Source: Orientallactaga sibirica (lineage: Eukaryota > Chordata > Mammalia > Rodentia > Dipodidae). Taken from it: DNA of 64,000 nucleotides. Position 1 is the stretch's first letter, and every line of letters starts with the position of its first letter. Of the stretch, positions 1 through 11,486 are shown piece after piece. The stretch is from NCBI GenBank assembly GCA_036365145.1, contig JAEOAD010000034.1, positions 16,707,501 to 16,771,500 of the forward strand, read 5' to 3'. The position numbers and the translations under genes are program-made. Under the pieces are notes generated by a model. The model was given only the letters and a program-made list of their open reading frames with translations. It had not been told where the DNA came from and searched no databases.

Positions 1-844
1 AGAATATGGTATATAGCCTCTCGGTAGTTCTCAAGCATTACTTCTTGGAACATTAAGATCAATTCATTTGGGGCGTCGGTTACAAATACCAATTCCTGGA
101 ACATACACCAAAGTTAAGGAGCAAGAATCCCCAGGGAAAGGGACAGGCAACTATGTATTCTTACAAGGCCTCGTGGGAGTCTTCTGCATGGACACATCTG
201 GAAAAAAATCAAATTTAGTTCATTCTGAGTGAATGGAGGAGCTACATGATGATCCTATTGCTGATGTTAGCTTTAGGGAATGACAATAATAAAATAATAT
301 AGTGCACTTTAGTCCTTATGGAACTTTCAATAATGCAATCAGACTAATGACAAATTAGAAAACTGTTTGAAGTTAGAGTGAATTAGGGAAACTTTCTGAA
401 TTCCTTTGGCCTGGAGTCCTAAACTGTTAAGTTGAATACCTTGAATCAAATTGTTCAAAAAGTTATTGTGACTCTTTATAATAGTATAACATAGATTAAA
501 ACACAAAATAACTAAATTCTGGCAAAAATATGAAGGGCAGGACAGCAGGAGAGAAACCAGACTTACCATAATCAATATTTTGAATGCCTGAAGATTTTTA
601 ACCCAGTATTAGAGGATGGATTCAAGATAGTAAGCCATTTTAATCACAGTTATTGATAAACCTGTTTTGTCCTATGCATTTAAAAATATGAAGAAACCTA
701 CTATATATAAAGCTTTGTTTTACAAAAGTAAGTACAATTTTAGATGATGTTATCATGTCAGTCAGAAGTTCCATAAGCATTAATGGATTAATAATTATTT
801 CATAGTTCTGTCATGTGAGATGACATTTTTCTCCATCCCTTAAT
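1..844. other. Unclassified non-coding DNA
   Basis: AT-rich sequence with only short reading frames that show no domain, splice pattern or repeat I recognise. It could be intergenic or intronic. Confidence 0.5.
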
Positions 845-860
845 TCATATATTACATGGG

Positions 861-950
861 GAATAAGAAGCAAGGGAGGGAGAAAGGTAGAATGGTAAAA
901 AGGAAGGAAGGAAGAAGGGAGGGAGAGAGGGGGAGAGGAAGGGAAGGATA
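861..950 (+). repeat. Purine-rich (GGGA/GGAA) low-complexity tract
   Basis: About 90 bases made almost only of G and A, with irregular GGAAGG and GGGAGAG units. It lies just upstream of an old B1-like SINE fragment and may be its unrelated neighbour. The minus-strand open frame across it is low-complexity. Confidence 0.75.
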
Positions 951-984
951 ACTAGGAAATAATTACTCAAAATTATCATGTTCA

Positions 985-1100
985 AATGCAGTGTGGTGGT
1001 ACATGCCTGTAATTCCAGAATTTTGGAGCTGGAAACAAGAGGATCTTGACTTTGAGGCAACCTGAGCTGCAAATAAAACCCAATCCAAAAGAAAAACCCA
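985..1100 (+). repeat. Old B1-like (7SL-derived) SINE fragment
   Basis: The segment GTGGTGGTACATGCCTGTAA followed by TTCCAGAATTTTGGAGCTGG matches the head of a 7SL-derived rodent SINE with many mismatches. It ends near an A-rich stretch at about 1083-1100. The divergence suggests an early B1 or related family, so the family name is tentative. Confidence 0.55.
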
Positions 1101-1810
1101 TTCTAACAAAATTCTACCATGTTTGACTGCTGTCAGGTAAATGTGTAAGTATGTCATATCTACATATTCAGTACCCAATCATGGGAAGGGCTAGGAACAG
1201 AAACAGCCCATGAGAGGGAGCATAACCAGGGCCTGGATCTTTGCTTGAAATAACATGCTTCTGTAGAAAGGAAGCAGACATCTTAAGGGAAAGGCTGATA
1301 TCATTACTGTGGGAACAAATATGCTAGATATGCCTGACACATCTCAGTAAATCAGAAAATATGTAACTGAAAATAATGCATATAAAAAAGGCATAGAAAC
1401 CTTCATCAAGGACTTCCCACTTAAATAAGCCTGGCATTAAGTTCAATAATGATGGTGATGGATTGTAGCACATTTAATAATATAGGCACTTAGGAGTTCA
1501 TTCCGATATAATAAGAAGGGGATATAAATGTGAACTGATAAAGAACAATGATTGTAGACAGTTATTATTTAATAACAATAATAATGATAATAATATAATT
1601 TTCCAACTAGCATCAATGGATGCTAAAATTACTGGGGAAAGGTTTGATAAAGAGTAGAATGTTTCCTTCATTTCAAAATAATAGGAACTGTAAGGTAGAA
1701 AAATTTGAGAAACATAGCCTAATGTTATGATGAAAGTTGACATCACCAGTAATGAGCAACTTGAAATCGTGTCCTACTTGATTCTATGCAAGGAGGACAT
1801 GGATCTTTAA
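1101..1810. other. Unclassified non-coding DNA
   Basis: No recognisable gene or repeat. It includes a short AAT-rich patch around 1565-1600. Confidence 0.45.
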
Positions 1811-1811
1811 A

Positions 1812-1925
1812 ATATATTTTTTTAATTATATAAATTTTATATATAATATATATTATATAAATTATATATATATCATATATAATATGTCTATTATGTATTA
1901 TAATGGATAATATATTATATAAATA
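1812..1925 (+). repeat. AT-rich (TA/TATAA) low-complexity tract
   Basis: Irregular TATATAA and ATATATTATATAAA units over about 110 bases. The minus-strand frame across it encodes runs of Ile and Tyr only because of the base composition. Confidence 0.8.
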
Positions 1926-1929
1926 CACA

Positions 1930-3655
1930 AACATATGTAGCCATAAATCCATAATGTAAATTTTATCACAAGAAAATATTAAAACAAGTCCACCTTATCC
2001 CATCATAGTCAACAGTGTGACTCATTAAGTCGAAGAACTCTTTCTATTTGAAAGAAGACTGTTGGTTAGGCAGGTATTTCCAAGGGGTTGTGCAAGTGGA
2101 TATTTGTGTTAACTTCTTAATCTTGGATATAGTATTATGTTGGCAAAGGTTTATGATTAAGGGACTTATTGCTGCGGTCAGGAGTGATGAAATAACTTAT
2201 CTATAAATCATTTTCAAGTTGTTCAGATAAAAAAACTAGACTAGCTACTACAAATACTATTCAAACTTTTCTATAAATTCAATATCATTTCATTTTTTTA
2301 GAAAATATGTTGAAATTAAAATGTATACAATTCACTTTCTCTAGTGATACAATGGAAATTGTTCCACCTCAGCTAGAACACTTTCAGTGACCTCCAATTA
2401 CAGAATGTCGGTAGTAAACAATTATCATTTCTCCTAGGCTATCCATGTGAATAAGTTAATTCATATGCATAAAGTGCTTTGTACTTTTTTATTTGGGAAT
2501 AATAAATATTAGTGAACTATACTTTAGGAGTATTGAGACATGAATTGAATATTGATATTCTTTAATAAACAGAGAAGGAAAGACAAAAAAGGCAAGGTTA
2601 AGGTTGGTTAATGTGAGTGGAATTAAGGCACTTATCCACATCTTCAGGAATCTTACTTTCTGTTGGGAAAGTGGCTTTATTTATTTCTGTCAGCACAGAA
2701 AAGAAACCAGCTAAGTGAAGACTAAGGAAGCCAAATTTGATTCAAAAATATGTAACTCAATAACCCATGATGTGAAAAGAAGATATCTTTGTGAGATATT
2801 GAAGTTCCCACAGTGAGATATGTCCACACTAAGCCAGCTTGACAACCTGTTAAGATTATGGCTAAGCAGACAGGACAGAGACCAAGGGTACCATGATTTC
2901 TGAATTTTTCTCAAAAGGAACACCATCTTATGTTTCACTAAGCAAGGGATCATAGAATCAGACTAATCAGTGGTGCTCTAGAAGGTAGAATGTTAAATAT
3001 TTTTATCCTTGCTTGATCATTTCAAAGGTACATAACTTCTAAGATATAAGTAAAAACTCTTCTAGAGTTTCAATATCTGTCTCCTGTTGATGGGCCTTCT
3101 TCAAGGACAAAAAAACACATCCTTCAGTCCTGTGATATAAGAAAAAGAATGCAATTTTAGCAGGGCACTGACTGATCTTCACTTCATAATTGAAGGATGG
3201 GCCTATTAAGAGGACACAGCAGGCCTGAAGGAATTGTGTGATCATTTGCTTAAATGCTAATTTTGATGTGTGGTATTTCATATCTGTAACATAATATGGC
3301 TGGGGCTATCATGATGAACAGTGAGTACATCCATCCCCAGGAGGACTATGCCTCAGTGAATCAATGCCAGGAGGGTCATTTTCTTGGGGTGAGTGATGAG
3401 GTATCCATTTTCTCTTGGACAGAGACAGTCTGAAATGCCAGAATGTTCTGTTTACAAGGACAGCAATCATCTTCAAAAGGTGAGCCATCTTTCTGTGGAC
3501 TAATTACACATGTCTAAATAAAACCTGGGAAAAATTGCTTCCCTTCTTTGGTCTTAGTTTCCTTTCTTAAATATGAAGAGTGTGGAATAAATGATAGGCT
3601 AATGTCCCCCAGAGTCATCTTTACAGGTAGTGTTATAAGAGAAAAAAAACTTATA
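1930..3655. other. Unclassified non-coding DNA
   Basis: AT-rich single-copy-looking sequence. Open frames of 60-80 codons on the minus strand (around 2711-2953 and 3039-3281) have no recognisable domain and no supporting context, so I treat them as chance. Confidence 0.45.
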
Positions 3656-3659
3656 TTCT

Positions 3660-3855
3660 GGGCTGAAGACAAGGATCAGCAGTTAAGGCATTTGTCTGCA
3701 AAGGGTAACACCTTGGGTTCAACCCCAGTACCCACATAAAACCAGATGCACAAAGTGGCACATGTATCTCAAGATTGTTTGCAGTAGCTAGAGGCCTGAC
3801 ACACCCATTTTTTTCTCTTTCTCTCCCCTCCCCTTGCATATAAGTAAATAAAATA
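3660..3855 (+). repeat. tRNA-derived SINE (dipodoid type)
   Basis: The head GGCTGAAGACAAGGATCAGC and the B-box-like GGGTTCAACCCC are followed by CCAGATGCACAAAGTGGCAC, a CT-rich stretch and an AAGTAAATAAAATAC tail. It is the same family as the better copies at 16068 and 55890 but more diverged. Such elements are copied by L1 machinery from RNA polymerase III transcripts; this copy is probably inert. Confidence 0.85.
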
Positions 3856-3859
3856 CATT

Positions 3860-5677
3860 TTTTAAAGTAACTTAGAGTCTTCATTCTGGGACACATGATT
3901 CAAATCCCAGTTCAGTCACTTGTATGACCTTAAGCAAGTTCTTTGAACTGTGACCATTATTTCTCTCAGCTAAAATCAAGATAATGGCATCTTCCTGAAA
4001 GAGTGTTGGGTGTGCTACCTGGCATGCAGCCATTGCTAAAATTTGCTGCCTGGCTGAACTTTATATATGCCATTTAATATATATCAATATGTATATAATT
4101 AAGTCATCTAATATTTATCTTTATGGAAAATATGGTGGAGCAATAAAGATATGGCAAAGGGTTTAGAAAAATAAAAATTATCTACGTGAGGTGCAGTTAC
4201 ATCACCAATCACCATGAATGTCAAACTCCACCCTAAATTCTGTGTTTTAGCCTGATCCAATTTTATGTTATCATATTTGAACAGTAATGATGGCTTGGGT
4301 ACCAAACTAAATTTACAGAAGGTCATGAAAGTGGGCTTATATGATAAGATTAATGTCCATTAAGAAGGTGGAAAAGACCAGAATGCTTACGGTTTGCCAT
4401 GTGGAAACAGAGCAAGAAGGTACCCATCTTCAAGCCAGGAAGGAATACATACCAAAAGAACCTGTAGGCACATTGAGTTTGGACTTTCAGTTGTTACAAC
4501 TCGAGAAATAAGCTTCCCACTTGATAGAACTTTGTTAAGGCGGTGCAATCCTACTAGGATAGCAAATACATGGCAAATGTGAATAATCCATGCATTAGCA
4601 AAAGGATTACATAGCCACTTCTGTCTTCTATATGTGGAAATTAGAGCTTTCCTACAAATTGTAGTGAAATAAAATATCAATGTGGGTGCTATACTGGCAT
4701 CTATTTGCATGTGTTTTGCTTTTTTCTTCCTACCTATATTTGTCTTCCTTCTGTTTTTCTCTCCACTCTCTACTCCTTCTCTTCTCTGACTGTCTCTCTT
4801 TCACTCCACCCACTCCTCCATAATTCCAACATTACTCTAACTGGTATGTTTTTGTAACTGCATGGAAGGAATATTCCACATTGCAGTTCTCTGAACTCAT
4901 TTCCTTCTAACAGACACCTTTACTGAAATAAAACCATCAGGCCTGTCCTTGGTCACACATTAGAAAGCATCCATTAAATTCAATGGAGAATGTCATGTGA
5001 CAGTGGAGCCTAACTACATGTACATGCATTTATACACCTTTCATATTTTTTACTGGGAGATAATGAACTAAAATGTTGGTGAATATTCCAATTTTCTCAA
5101 GCAAGGACAAAAGAGAATTGGATAAGATGGAAAGAACTGACATTAAAAATCATACAGTATTTGATGTTTTATAAAAAAAAAAATCAAATAAAGGCTACAA
5201 ATTGAATGGAATAGCTTTCGTTAATGCTGAAACTTGCAGAGCCAGTTAGAGCTCATTAAAAGGTGATGGGAAATATGCAGATGAGACCAAGTTTGGTAAT
5301 TGTCTGGTTCTGAATCCATTAAAAAGGTTATAGGGTTGTTTGGGTGGGTTATGTTTTATAAAGAAATGATTAGAAGTATATTAATGGGCCACTGGGTTAT
5401 AAGGCTGGGATTGGTTGGTAATATAATGTCTAAGGTGCCATTAGACTGAGGGTAAGGTTATGTGAGTAGGATAAGATTGGGGGAATAGTTCAGTTGTGAT
5501 CATAACAGATGGGTTGTGGGGTTACTAAATAAGTGTCTGTGTTCATTGGCAATGAGAAAAATGAATATTTAATTAGATTTCTTTTTCATGTACTGGACTA
5601 CTGGTACTCCAGTACCTTCCTATGTAGAAATTACTCCTGAGAATTTATGTGTGATCTGGACCAATATCACCCATTAA
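3860..5677. other. Unclassified non-coding DNA
   Basis: No gene found. A pyrimidine-rich tract lies at about 4716-4815 and a G/T-rich stretch at about 5325-5530. The two opposite short frames near 4390-4710 overlap each other and neither resembles a known protein. Confidence 0.45.
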
Positions 5678-5690
5678 AAAGTTAATGTAT

Positions 5691-5907
5691 GTAGGGCTAT
5701 AGAAAGGGCTCAAAATTTATTGTGCTTACCTGCATTGCCTAATGATCTAGGTTTGATTCCTCAGTACCCAGATAAAGCCAGATATGCAAAGTGGCACATG
5801 CATCTGGAGTTCATTTGCAGTGGCTAGAGGATCTGGTAGACCAATTCTCTCTGTCTGTATGTCTCTCCTCTTTCTGTCTCTCTGTGCTTGAAAAATAAAT
5901 ACTTTTT
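5691..5907 (+). repeat. tRNA-derived SINE with 12-bp target duplication
   Basis: It carries the family features GGGCT..., GTTTGATTCCTCAGTACCCA, CCAGATATGCAAAGTGGCAC, a CT-rich part and an AAAAATAAATAC tail. The flanking repeat AAGTTAATGTAT occurs at 5679-5690 and again at 5908-5919, as expected for L1-mediated insertion. Confidence 0.9.
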
Positions 5908-5919
5908 AAGTTAATGTAT

Positions 5920-6391
5920 CAATAAACAGCATGGATTCCTAGCAGAGATAAGAACTTCTACCTCATTGTCAACTGCCTTCTAAGACATTCAGTACAACTT
6001 CACCAGCAAGCTTGCTTTGTCTCACTTCCAGTGCATTATTGCTCCCTGACAATATGGTCATCTTGTGCTTATATTGCCAACACAGTTGAACAATTAATAA
6101 AAAAATTAAAATAAAACATGACTTTTCCCATGAGCATTCCTGCTGCAAGTTCCTGGACTCAGGTATAGACTTCTTCTGCTTGACTTGCTCCCTGTTCTTA
6201 ACACTGAACACATACATACCTGCATGGTCAGCCATAGAAGGTAGGAAGGATGGCCTCTCCAGAGAGAAGAAAGAGTGGGAGATATCTGTGATGCTAGCAG
6301 AAGCAAACCTTTGACAGACCCAGGATCTGGACAAACAGAAAGCAGGAATACTGGTGATGGGCTCCAAAGCTTCCTGATCACCATGGCATCC
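5920..6391. other. Unclassified DNA upstream of the LTR nest
   Basis: No clear repeat. A 149-codon minus-strand frame starts inside the next LTR and has no recognised domain, so it is not called as a gene. Confidence 0.4.
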
Positions 6392-6692
6392 TGTGGTGGT
6401 TTGATGACCCCAATACATTCAGGAGTTTTATTCAAGCTTGTAACTTGGCTGAAGGAAATGTTACTGGGAGCAGATCTGAATGCCAGCCTAAGATATACAA
6501 AATGCCTGAGTTCTGCCTAGGATCTCTGTGGTTTGGCTGCCAGTTTCTTGCTCTTGCTTTTGCTGGTGGGCTTTTCTTTTTTCTGCCATTATGAAATTTA
6601 CCCTGGATCTGCAAGTTTCAAATAAATTCCCTTCCTCTATAACTGTGTATGGCTTGGAAGTTCATCCCAGTGACCGGAGGCTGTCTACTACA
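6392..6692 (+). mobile_element. MaLR-type LTR (left member of a pair)
   Basis: It starts TGTGGTGGTTTGATGACCCC and ends CTGTCTACTACA, followed by GAATTGGT, which looks like the start of a MaLR internal region at its primer site. Segments such as CTGCAAGTTTCAAATAAATT (polyadenylation part) match the LTR at 23226-23533, which has the same strand and length. The two plausibly belong to one MaLR element that later received the class I provirus. Expected 5-bp flanks (CATCC at 6387-6391, TTCCC at 23534-23538) match only partly, so pairing is an inference. Confidence 0.75.
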
Positions 6693-7059
6693 GAATTGGT
6701 CAATGTAAAAGACACAGCTCTTACCTTAATGGGGATAAGAGACAGTTTATTCTGGAGCCAATATGAGTGACCATGGCTTGGGAACACCGATTTATGTTAC
6801 CCTAAGTTTCATGTTCCAATGTGTTAACAATTTCACGAAGGTTTTATAGTTATAGGATAAAAGAAAGTCATAAATCACGGTACTTTTCTAATACATTGGC
6901 TGACCATCTGGTAGGCGGGTAAGAGCAAATGGGGAGACCTCCACCATAGGCCTTAGATGTTATCTGATGACATTCTTAGCCTTTGGGTTGGTGGAAGCTG
7001 GGGTCTGTTCTTACAGTCCAAAAATGATTACACCTGATCAACTGATAGTCACCCAGATG
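6693..7059. other. Possible MaLR internal remnant or another repeat
   Basis: After the primer-site-like GAATTGGT the sequence changes to a stretch (about 6720-6880) that I cannot place and that may be a further repeat. It is interrupted at 7063 by the class I provirus. Confidence 0.3.
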
Positions 7060-7063
7060 TTAG

Positions 7064-7552
7064 TATTGAAGGAATATCATCTATTTAATGTTTCTACCTT
7101 ATATTAGTTGAGGTGGAATATAATAAATGTATCTATAATAAATGTAAATGTACCTAGGAATTTTCAGGAAAGCGATAAATGTGGCACTTCTCTCCTCTGA
7201 AACTGCAGAGGGGGAGATTCCTCTGATGGTAGCTAACAAGAATTCCATGACTCTGAGTCTGACCTCTTTGGACAATATATAACTACTTTATCTCAGGAGA
7301 CAGCTGCCTGTACTTAATCTTAATTGACAGAACGCTCCACTTATGGATGTAAATCTCTCCCCTCTCTAAGCATGGGAGAATTCAGACAAAGGATTGTAAA
7401 AGTTATATAAGTCCATCACAATCTGAGTTGAGGGCATCTATCAGGTTTTTGGCATTAGCCAGCAGAGACCTGAACATGAATAAAGGCTTTCCCCCTCTCT
7501 CTCAAGTGGATTTTGTCTGATTATACTCATAGACTTATTAATTCCTATAACA
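7064..7552 (+). repeat. 5' LTR of the plus-strand class I provirus
   Basis: 489 bases from TATTGAAGGAATATC to AATTCCTATAACA. A TATATAA box sits at 7404-7410 and an AATAAA signal at 7479-7484, giving the usual U3-R-U5 order on the plus strand. The terminal bases are TA...CA rather than TG...CA in both LTRs. After the LTR comes TAGC then TGGTGTTGATTGGCCAGG, which could be the primer site, but I cannot assign a tRNA. Confidence 0.85.
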
Positions 7553-7811
7553 TAGCTGGTGTTGATTGGCCAGGAAACTGAGCCATGAGAGTCTTGCATG
7601 TAAACTCATGGCCCTTTGAGCCATTGGCATGGGCAGCCTAACTGCTGTGGGGATGGAATCTATCAGCAATTTGGAAAGAGTTCTCCCTAGTGGTTTCCAG
7701 GGCCCAAACTCAGATCAGAGCTCTGCCCTCTCATGGCTGCTGAGCTCCCCACCAGACTTGGAAGAGAAGATGGACAGAGCAACCAGGCAAATGGCTGAGG
7801 TCAGTCCTGGG
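7553..7811 (+). other. Leader remnant of the outer provirus
   Basis: Non-coding stretch between the 5' LTR and the inner provirus insertion point. It ends in CTGGG, one copy of the inner element's target duplication. A 66-codon frame here is not recognisable. Confidence 0.5.
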
Positions 7812-8264
7812 TGTAAGGTTTGTGAATGACCAAAGACCATGCAGGGCCACTCTGAGGCAGGGAAAAGGCTGTTTCTTGGGGTCTGAGCTGCCAGCCTGTC
7901 TCACGGGAGGAGAGAGACATAATAGCTGGCATGACTTCTGGATAGTTTGGGTTTTTATAGTGTTTCTCCTTTTTGGGAAGGGAATATAGAAGAAAAAGGA
8001 CTGGGGACTTCAGGGAAAAGTAGGGGCCAAATGGAGAAGCTATACAGTCATAGGAACAGAGATCAAACAGCAGAGGAGGGGGTGTCACAAGGAGAAGAGC
8101 CAGACTGTCTCAGATAAGATCAGGAGAAAACTATGGCTGAGGACATTGTTAAGTCAGGGGAGTGGGGGTTAGGCAATATAAACATTTAAACGTGAATCAG
8201 TCAGGCTGCTGTTGTTCTCATCTTTCATTTCGACTACATTTTGGGACTCTAGTCCTACCTAACA
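7812..8264 (-). repeat. 3' LTR of the inner minus-strand provirus
   Basis: Plus-strand text runs TGTAAGGTTTGTGAATGACC to CCTACCTAACA and aligns over its full length with 12774-13232. On the minus strand it has a TATAAAAACCC box at about 7950-7960. It differs from its partner at many scattered positions and short indels, which indicates age. Confidence 0.88.
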
Positions 8265-8520
8265 TTCTAGCATTTTGTTAAGGATAAGGGGGCATGGTTG
8301 TCTCACATTGCTGCTTCCTGCTCTGAGGGTCAGGTGTTTCAGGGTATGTTGGTGTCAGCGCCTGGCAAGACCCTGGGAGCAGGTGTTGGGGAGTCAGGTC
8401 TGAGTATCTGAGAAGTTGGTATTGAGTAGAAGAGGGACAGGTTAATAAAAGTTAGTTGAATGATTGATGTGTGAGATTGTGTTTGGATCTATTTTCAAAG
8501 ACATGGGTCTATTGAGAGTA

Positions 8521-8543
8521 AAAAAAAAAAAAAAAAAAAAAAA
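8521..8543 (+). repeat. Poly(A) run, 23 bases
   Basis: Homopolymer inside the inner provirus (poly(T) in its sense orientation). It has no SINE body attached that I can see. Confidence 0.85.
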
Positions 8544-8549
8544 TCCCCA

Positions 8550-8837
8550 TTAATGGCCCACATAATGGTAGTAGCCATGACCAAACAGTTTCAAAAATAT
8601 CCCATGGTCCTGAGGACAGTAAGATGTCAGTATTGATTCTGTCAGCCAGAGTTTGGAGATTTTTTTTTTAATCTCTAATTCTACTTTATCTGATTGGTTT
8701 ATATAATAACAACGTTCCTCATTTAGGAAGAGAGAGGTTCCTCCCTTCTCAGCTGTGATGAGTTCAAAGGCTTGGTGGTTCTGAAGGACTACTGATGTCA
8801 ATGAGGTGAGCTGTTGCTGTAGCAGGTGAAGGTCCAT
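8550..8837 (-). pseudogene. Envelope transmembrane subunit fragment, inner provirus
   Basis: A 95-codon open frame on the minus strand contains the conserved class I transmembrane-envelope block. The start LHLLQQQLTSL is coiled-coil like, and it is followed by VVLQNHQAFELI and AEKGGTSLF, then a cysteine-containing NEERCYYINQS stretch. In intact relatives this block is the heptad region plus the so-called immunosuppressive segment and the CX6CC motif. Here two of the expected cysteines are replaced (Ser in GGTSLF, Arg in EERC). There is no fusion peptide, surface subunit or membrane anchor in frame. It lies 285 bases before the 3' LTR, as expected. It is a dead remnant. Confidence 0.8.
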
Positions 8838-10160
8838 ACCAGAGTTCTGTGGAAAGCTGTTGATAAGAGATTAGGCTGTGTCCCAGCCCACCTGCAGTCA
8901 GTCCTGTAGCTGTTATAGGAGAGGCAAGACTTCTTTTTATTAGTTTAGGTAAATGGATTGTGACAAGCTCAGCCTTTTGGAATGTACTTTCCTTAGATAA
9001 AGCGTCATCTAAAACAACAGTGTATCTTGTTATTAGGGACCCCTGTGGGGTGGTAGAAGAACTTTCCTCTATATACCAAGTGTGGTTAGAGTCAGGGAAG
9101 AGAGACAGTGAAATCTTGGGATTGTGATAGGTAAGTTTGTTTAAAGTCTGTAGACAGGAGTATATAAGTTGTTTAGGTAGAGGTAGAAGGATAGCTGAGT
9201 TAGGTGGGGGCCAGGAGTTTAAGTAATGTTTGGGTTGTCTAGAAAGGCAACAAAAAAAAAAAAAGTTGAAGTTTGGAAGGGGTTAGGGTATAAGTAACCT
9301 CCATTTGAACCCAGGGTTTTCATTAGCATTTTAGGCCTTGATGGACAATCCAGCTGGCCCAAATAGACGAAGTTGGATTGTCACAGAAACATCTGAGGTG
9401 GGCTAATTGTAGAGAGGGGCTACAAGGTTAAGATTGTAGATAAATACACAATCCCAAAATTAACAGAATTATTACCAGAAATGCCAGGCATGATCATCAA
9501 GATCTAGAAATTTACAAAATGGTGTGGTTTTATCTGTTTTTGTTACAGTGAGCACTTATTTTTGGCTGTATTATTTTATTGAATATTTAAGACCAAGTAA
9601 GGGCCAAAGTTTAATTTTATATTGTAATTTTGAAGGTCAGTTATGGCTCTTTAAGGGAGACTTATAGAGACCTCGGAGGAGCTCTGTGCCTCTCTCAGCC
9701 TTTGTGTCATCTGCTGGGATGAATCAGGGCCATGCTGACCATGTGAATTCCCTTCCCTTGTAAGCATTAAAGGATTTTTCCTTTGTTCTGACTCTCCTTT
9801 TGTAGATGGGTTAGTGATTGGAATTCATTTTTTTGGGTCTCCATGTCTTTCTGATCAAGAAGATAGGTGACTCACCAAGAGCTTTAGGATACTCTAGCTA
9901 AAGAAATATCCTGTTATCTCTTGAGCCCTTTTGACCTTTACCTGGAGGGGCTGGGACCAAACTATTGGGTACCTTTCTAACCCCCAAAGTCCTCATTGGT
10001 TCTGGCCACTATATCTTGTTGTTAAACACCCAGGAGAAAAATGGGGATATTTCTGTATCTTTTGTCTTTAACAAAATAGATCTAGTTAAAACATAGTATT
10101 GAAAAACCTTAACATTTGGTTGTAACAATTATCTTATGTTGTCTGATGACGTAGTAAGCC
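8838..10160 (-). other. Degenerate internal region of the inner provirus
   Basis: No open frame of note on either strand. Its part 9610-9861 (minus) is homologous to 18914-19245 (plus) of the outer provirus, so the two insertions come from related families. It probably represents decayed pol/env-junction or non-coding sequence. Confidence 0.5.
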
Positions 10161-10175
10161 ATATTTGAAAGACAG

Positions 10176-10176
<1 letters not shown>

Positions 10177-10220
<44 letters not shown>
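10177..10220 (+). repeat. (CA)n microsatellite with TA end
   Basis: About 18 CA units followed by TATATAT, inside the inner provirus. Confidence 0.95.
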
Positions 10221-10477
10221 TGTATATAAAACATGTTTAAAACTCAGGTTTTTGTAGTTAAAACGTTAACATAGAAGTATTATTAACTTAATTAAACATT
10301 TGAATGCAGTTTTTATAACTGCCATCACAAGCAAAACAATATTAGTAAATCAAATTTTAGATTGTATAACCTGTTGATTTGAGACTTTTTAATCCTATGA
10401 AACACATTTTAAAAGCATGGATTTATAACTGTAGGTAAAATTTGATAACTTGCTCTGGAGATAATATAACATGCTTG

Positions 10478-10770
10478 GAAACTGACAGAGAAACAAATGA
10501 CATATCCAAACTACATTTATGATATAACAAATTAAGATTATTTGTTTAAAGTGAACTTACACAAGAGAGAAATTGAGAGAGAATCAAATGACAAATATGA
10601 ACTATATTTATGATATAACAAATTAAGATTATCTTTTCATAGTGATCTTACACAAGAGAGAAATTTAGAGACAATTAAATGACAAATATAAATTACATTT
10701 ATGATATAACAAATTAAGATTATCTATTAATAGTGATCTTATACAAGAGAGAAATTGAGAGAGAATCAAA
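10478..10770. repeat. 91-bp tandem repeat, about 3 copies
   Basis: The landmark (C/T)AAATGA(C) recurs at 10494, 10585 and 10676, with a partial fourth CAAATTA at 10767, giving an exact 91-base spacing three times. Each unit contains TTTATGATATAACAAATTAA and ACAAGAGAGAAATT. Copies differ by a few substitutions. It lies in the inner provirus where pol would be expected. Confidence 0.92.
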
Positions 10771-11486
10771 TTATATGTTGTTTGTCATTTTCTCTTTTCT
10801 GTCCAGAGGCAATAGGCCAATTTATCTAAGGACAAGGTATGGATGACACATGGGTTTAAATGTACTTGGGGTCCGAGGGGGCAACCCATTTTTCAGAATC
10901 CAGCTTACCATGAATTTAAGTAGCATATCACAATTAATATAATTTACATTACAGTGAAGTAGAAACAATCATTAACAAATATCTCTAACCATTGAACAAA
11001 CTACCAGTTCCTAGGTGTCTGGCTTTTAGCCTTTACCTGGCAGACTTTAGGAGCTAACTTCTTTTTGAGTTCATGTGTCTGGCTGTGGCATGGGGTCTGT
11101 CATCTCTTGCTGCTGTTTGTCATCTAGCATGGGTTATAGCCTTGCTGTGTTTGTGTATCCTATTCACAGCATATCCTCATCTGCAGAGTCTTGTCATTGT
11201 GACTGTTCATGTTTGAATCTATGTCTCAAAGCATTACTGCAGACACAAACCAGTGCAGCCAGAATCTGTATTTTCTACAGATTAGTACTAGTTATTAGTA
11301 TCTGAAGTTTATGTTAATGCTTAAAATAGTTAATGTTTAAAATAGTTTTTTAGTTATTTTTGTTAATTTTTGTTTTTTATCTAAATGGGGTAAATCTTAT
11401 CTTGGCTAGAAGAATCTGGTGAGTAGGGCAAGCAGAGCAGAGAGAACAGGTGTGCAGAGTGAAAGATATTTGAAAATAGGGAATCC
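10771..11486 (-). other. Non-coding internal region of the inner provirus
   Basis: No retroviral motif that I can read. It sits between the 91-bp array and the gag fragment. Confidence 0.45.

Noticed and set aside
5969..6418. 149-codon minus-strand open frame and its 109-codon shadow
   Set aside because: It begins in a MaLR LTR, no domain is visible, and two frames cover the same DNA.
7557..7574. Assignable primer binding site of the outer provirus
   Set aside because: TGGTGTTGATTGGCCAGG is in roughly the right place but does not fit any tRNA 3' end I can recall beyond the first six bases.
10478..10770. CRISPR-like array
   Set aside because: The 91-base units are contiguous tandem copies without unique spacers, in a vertebrate retroelement.
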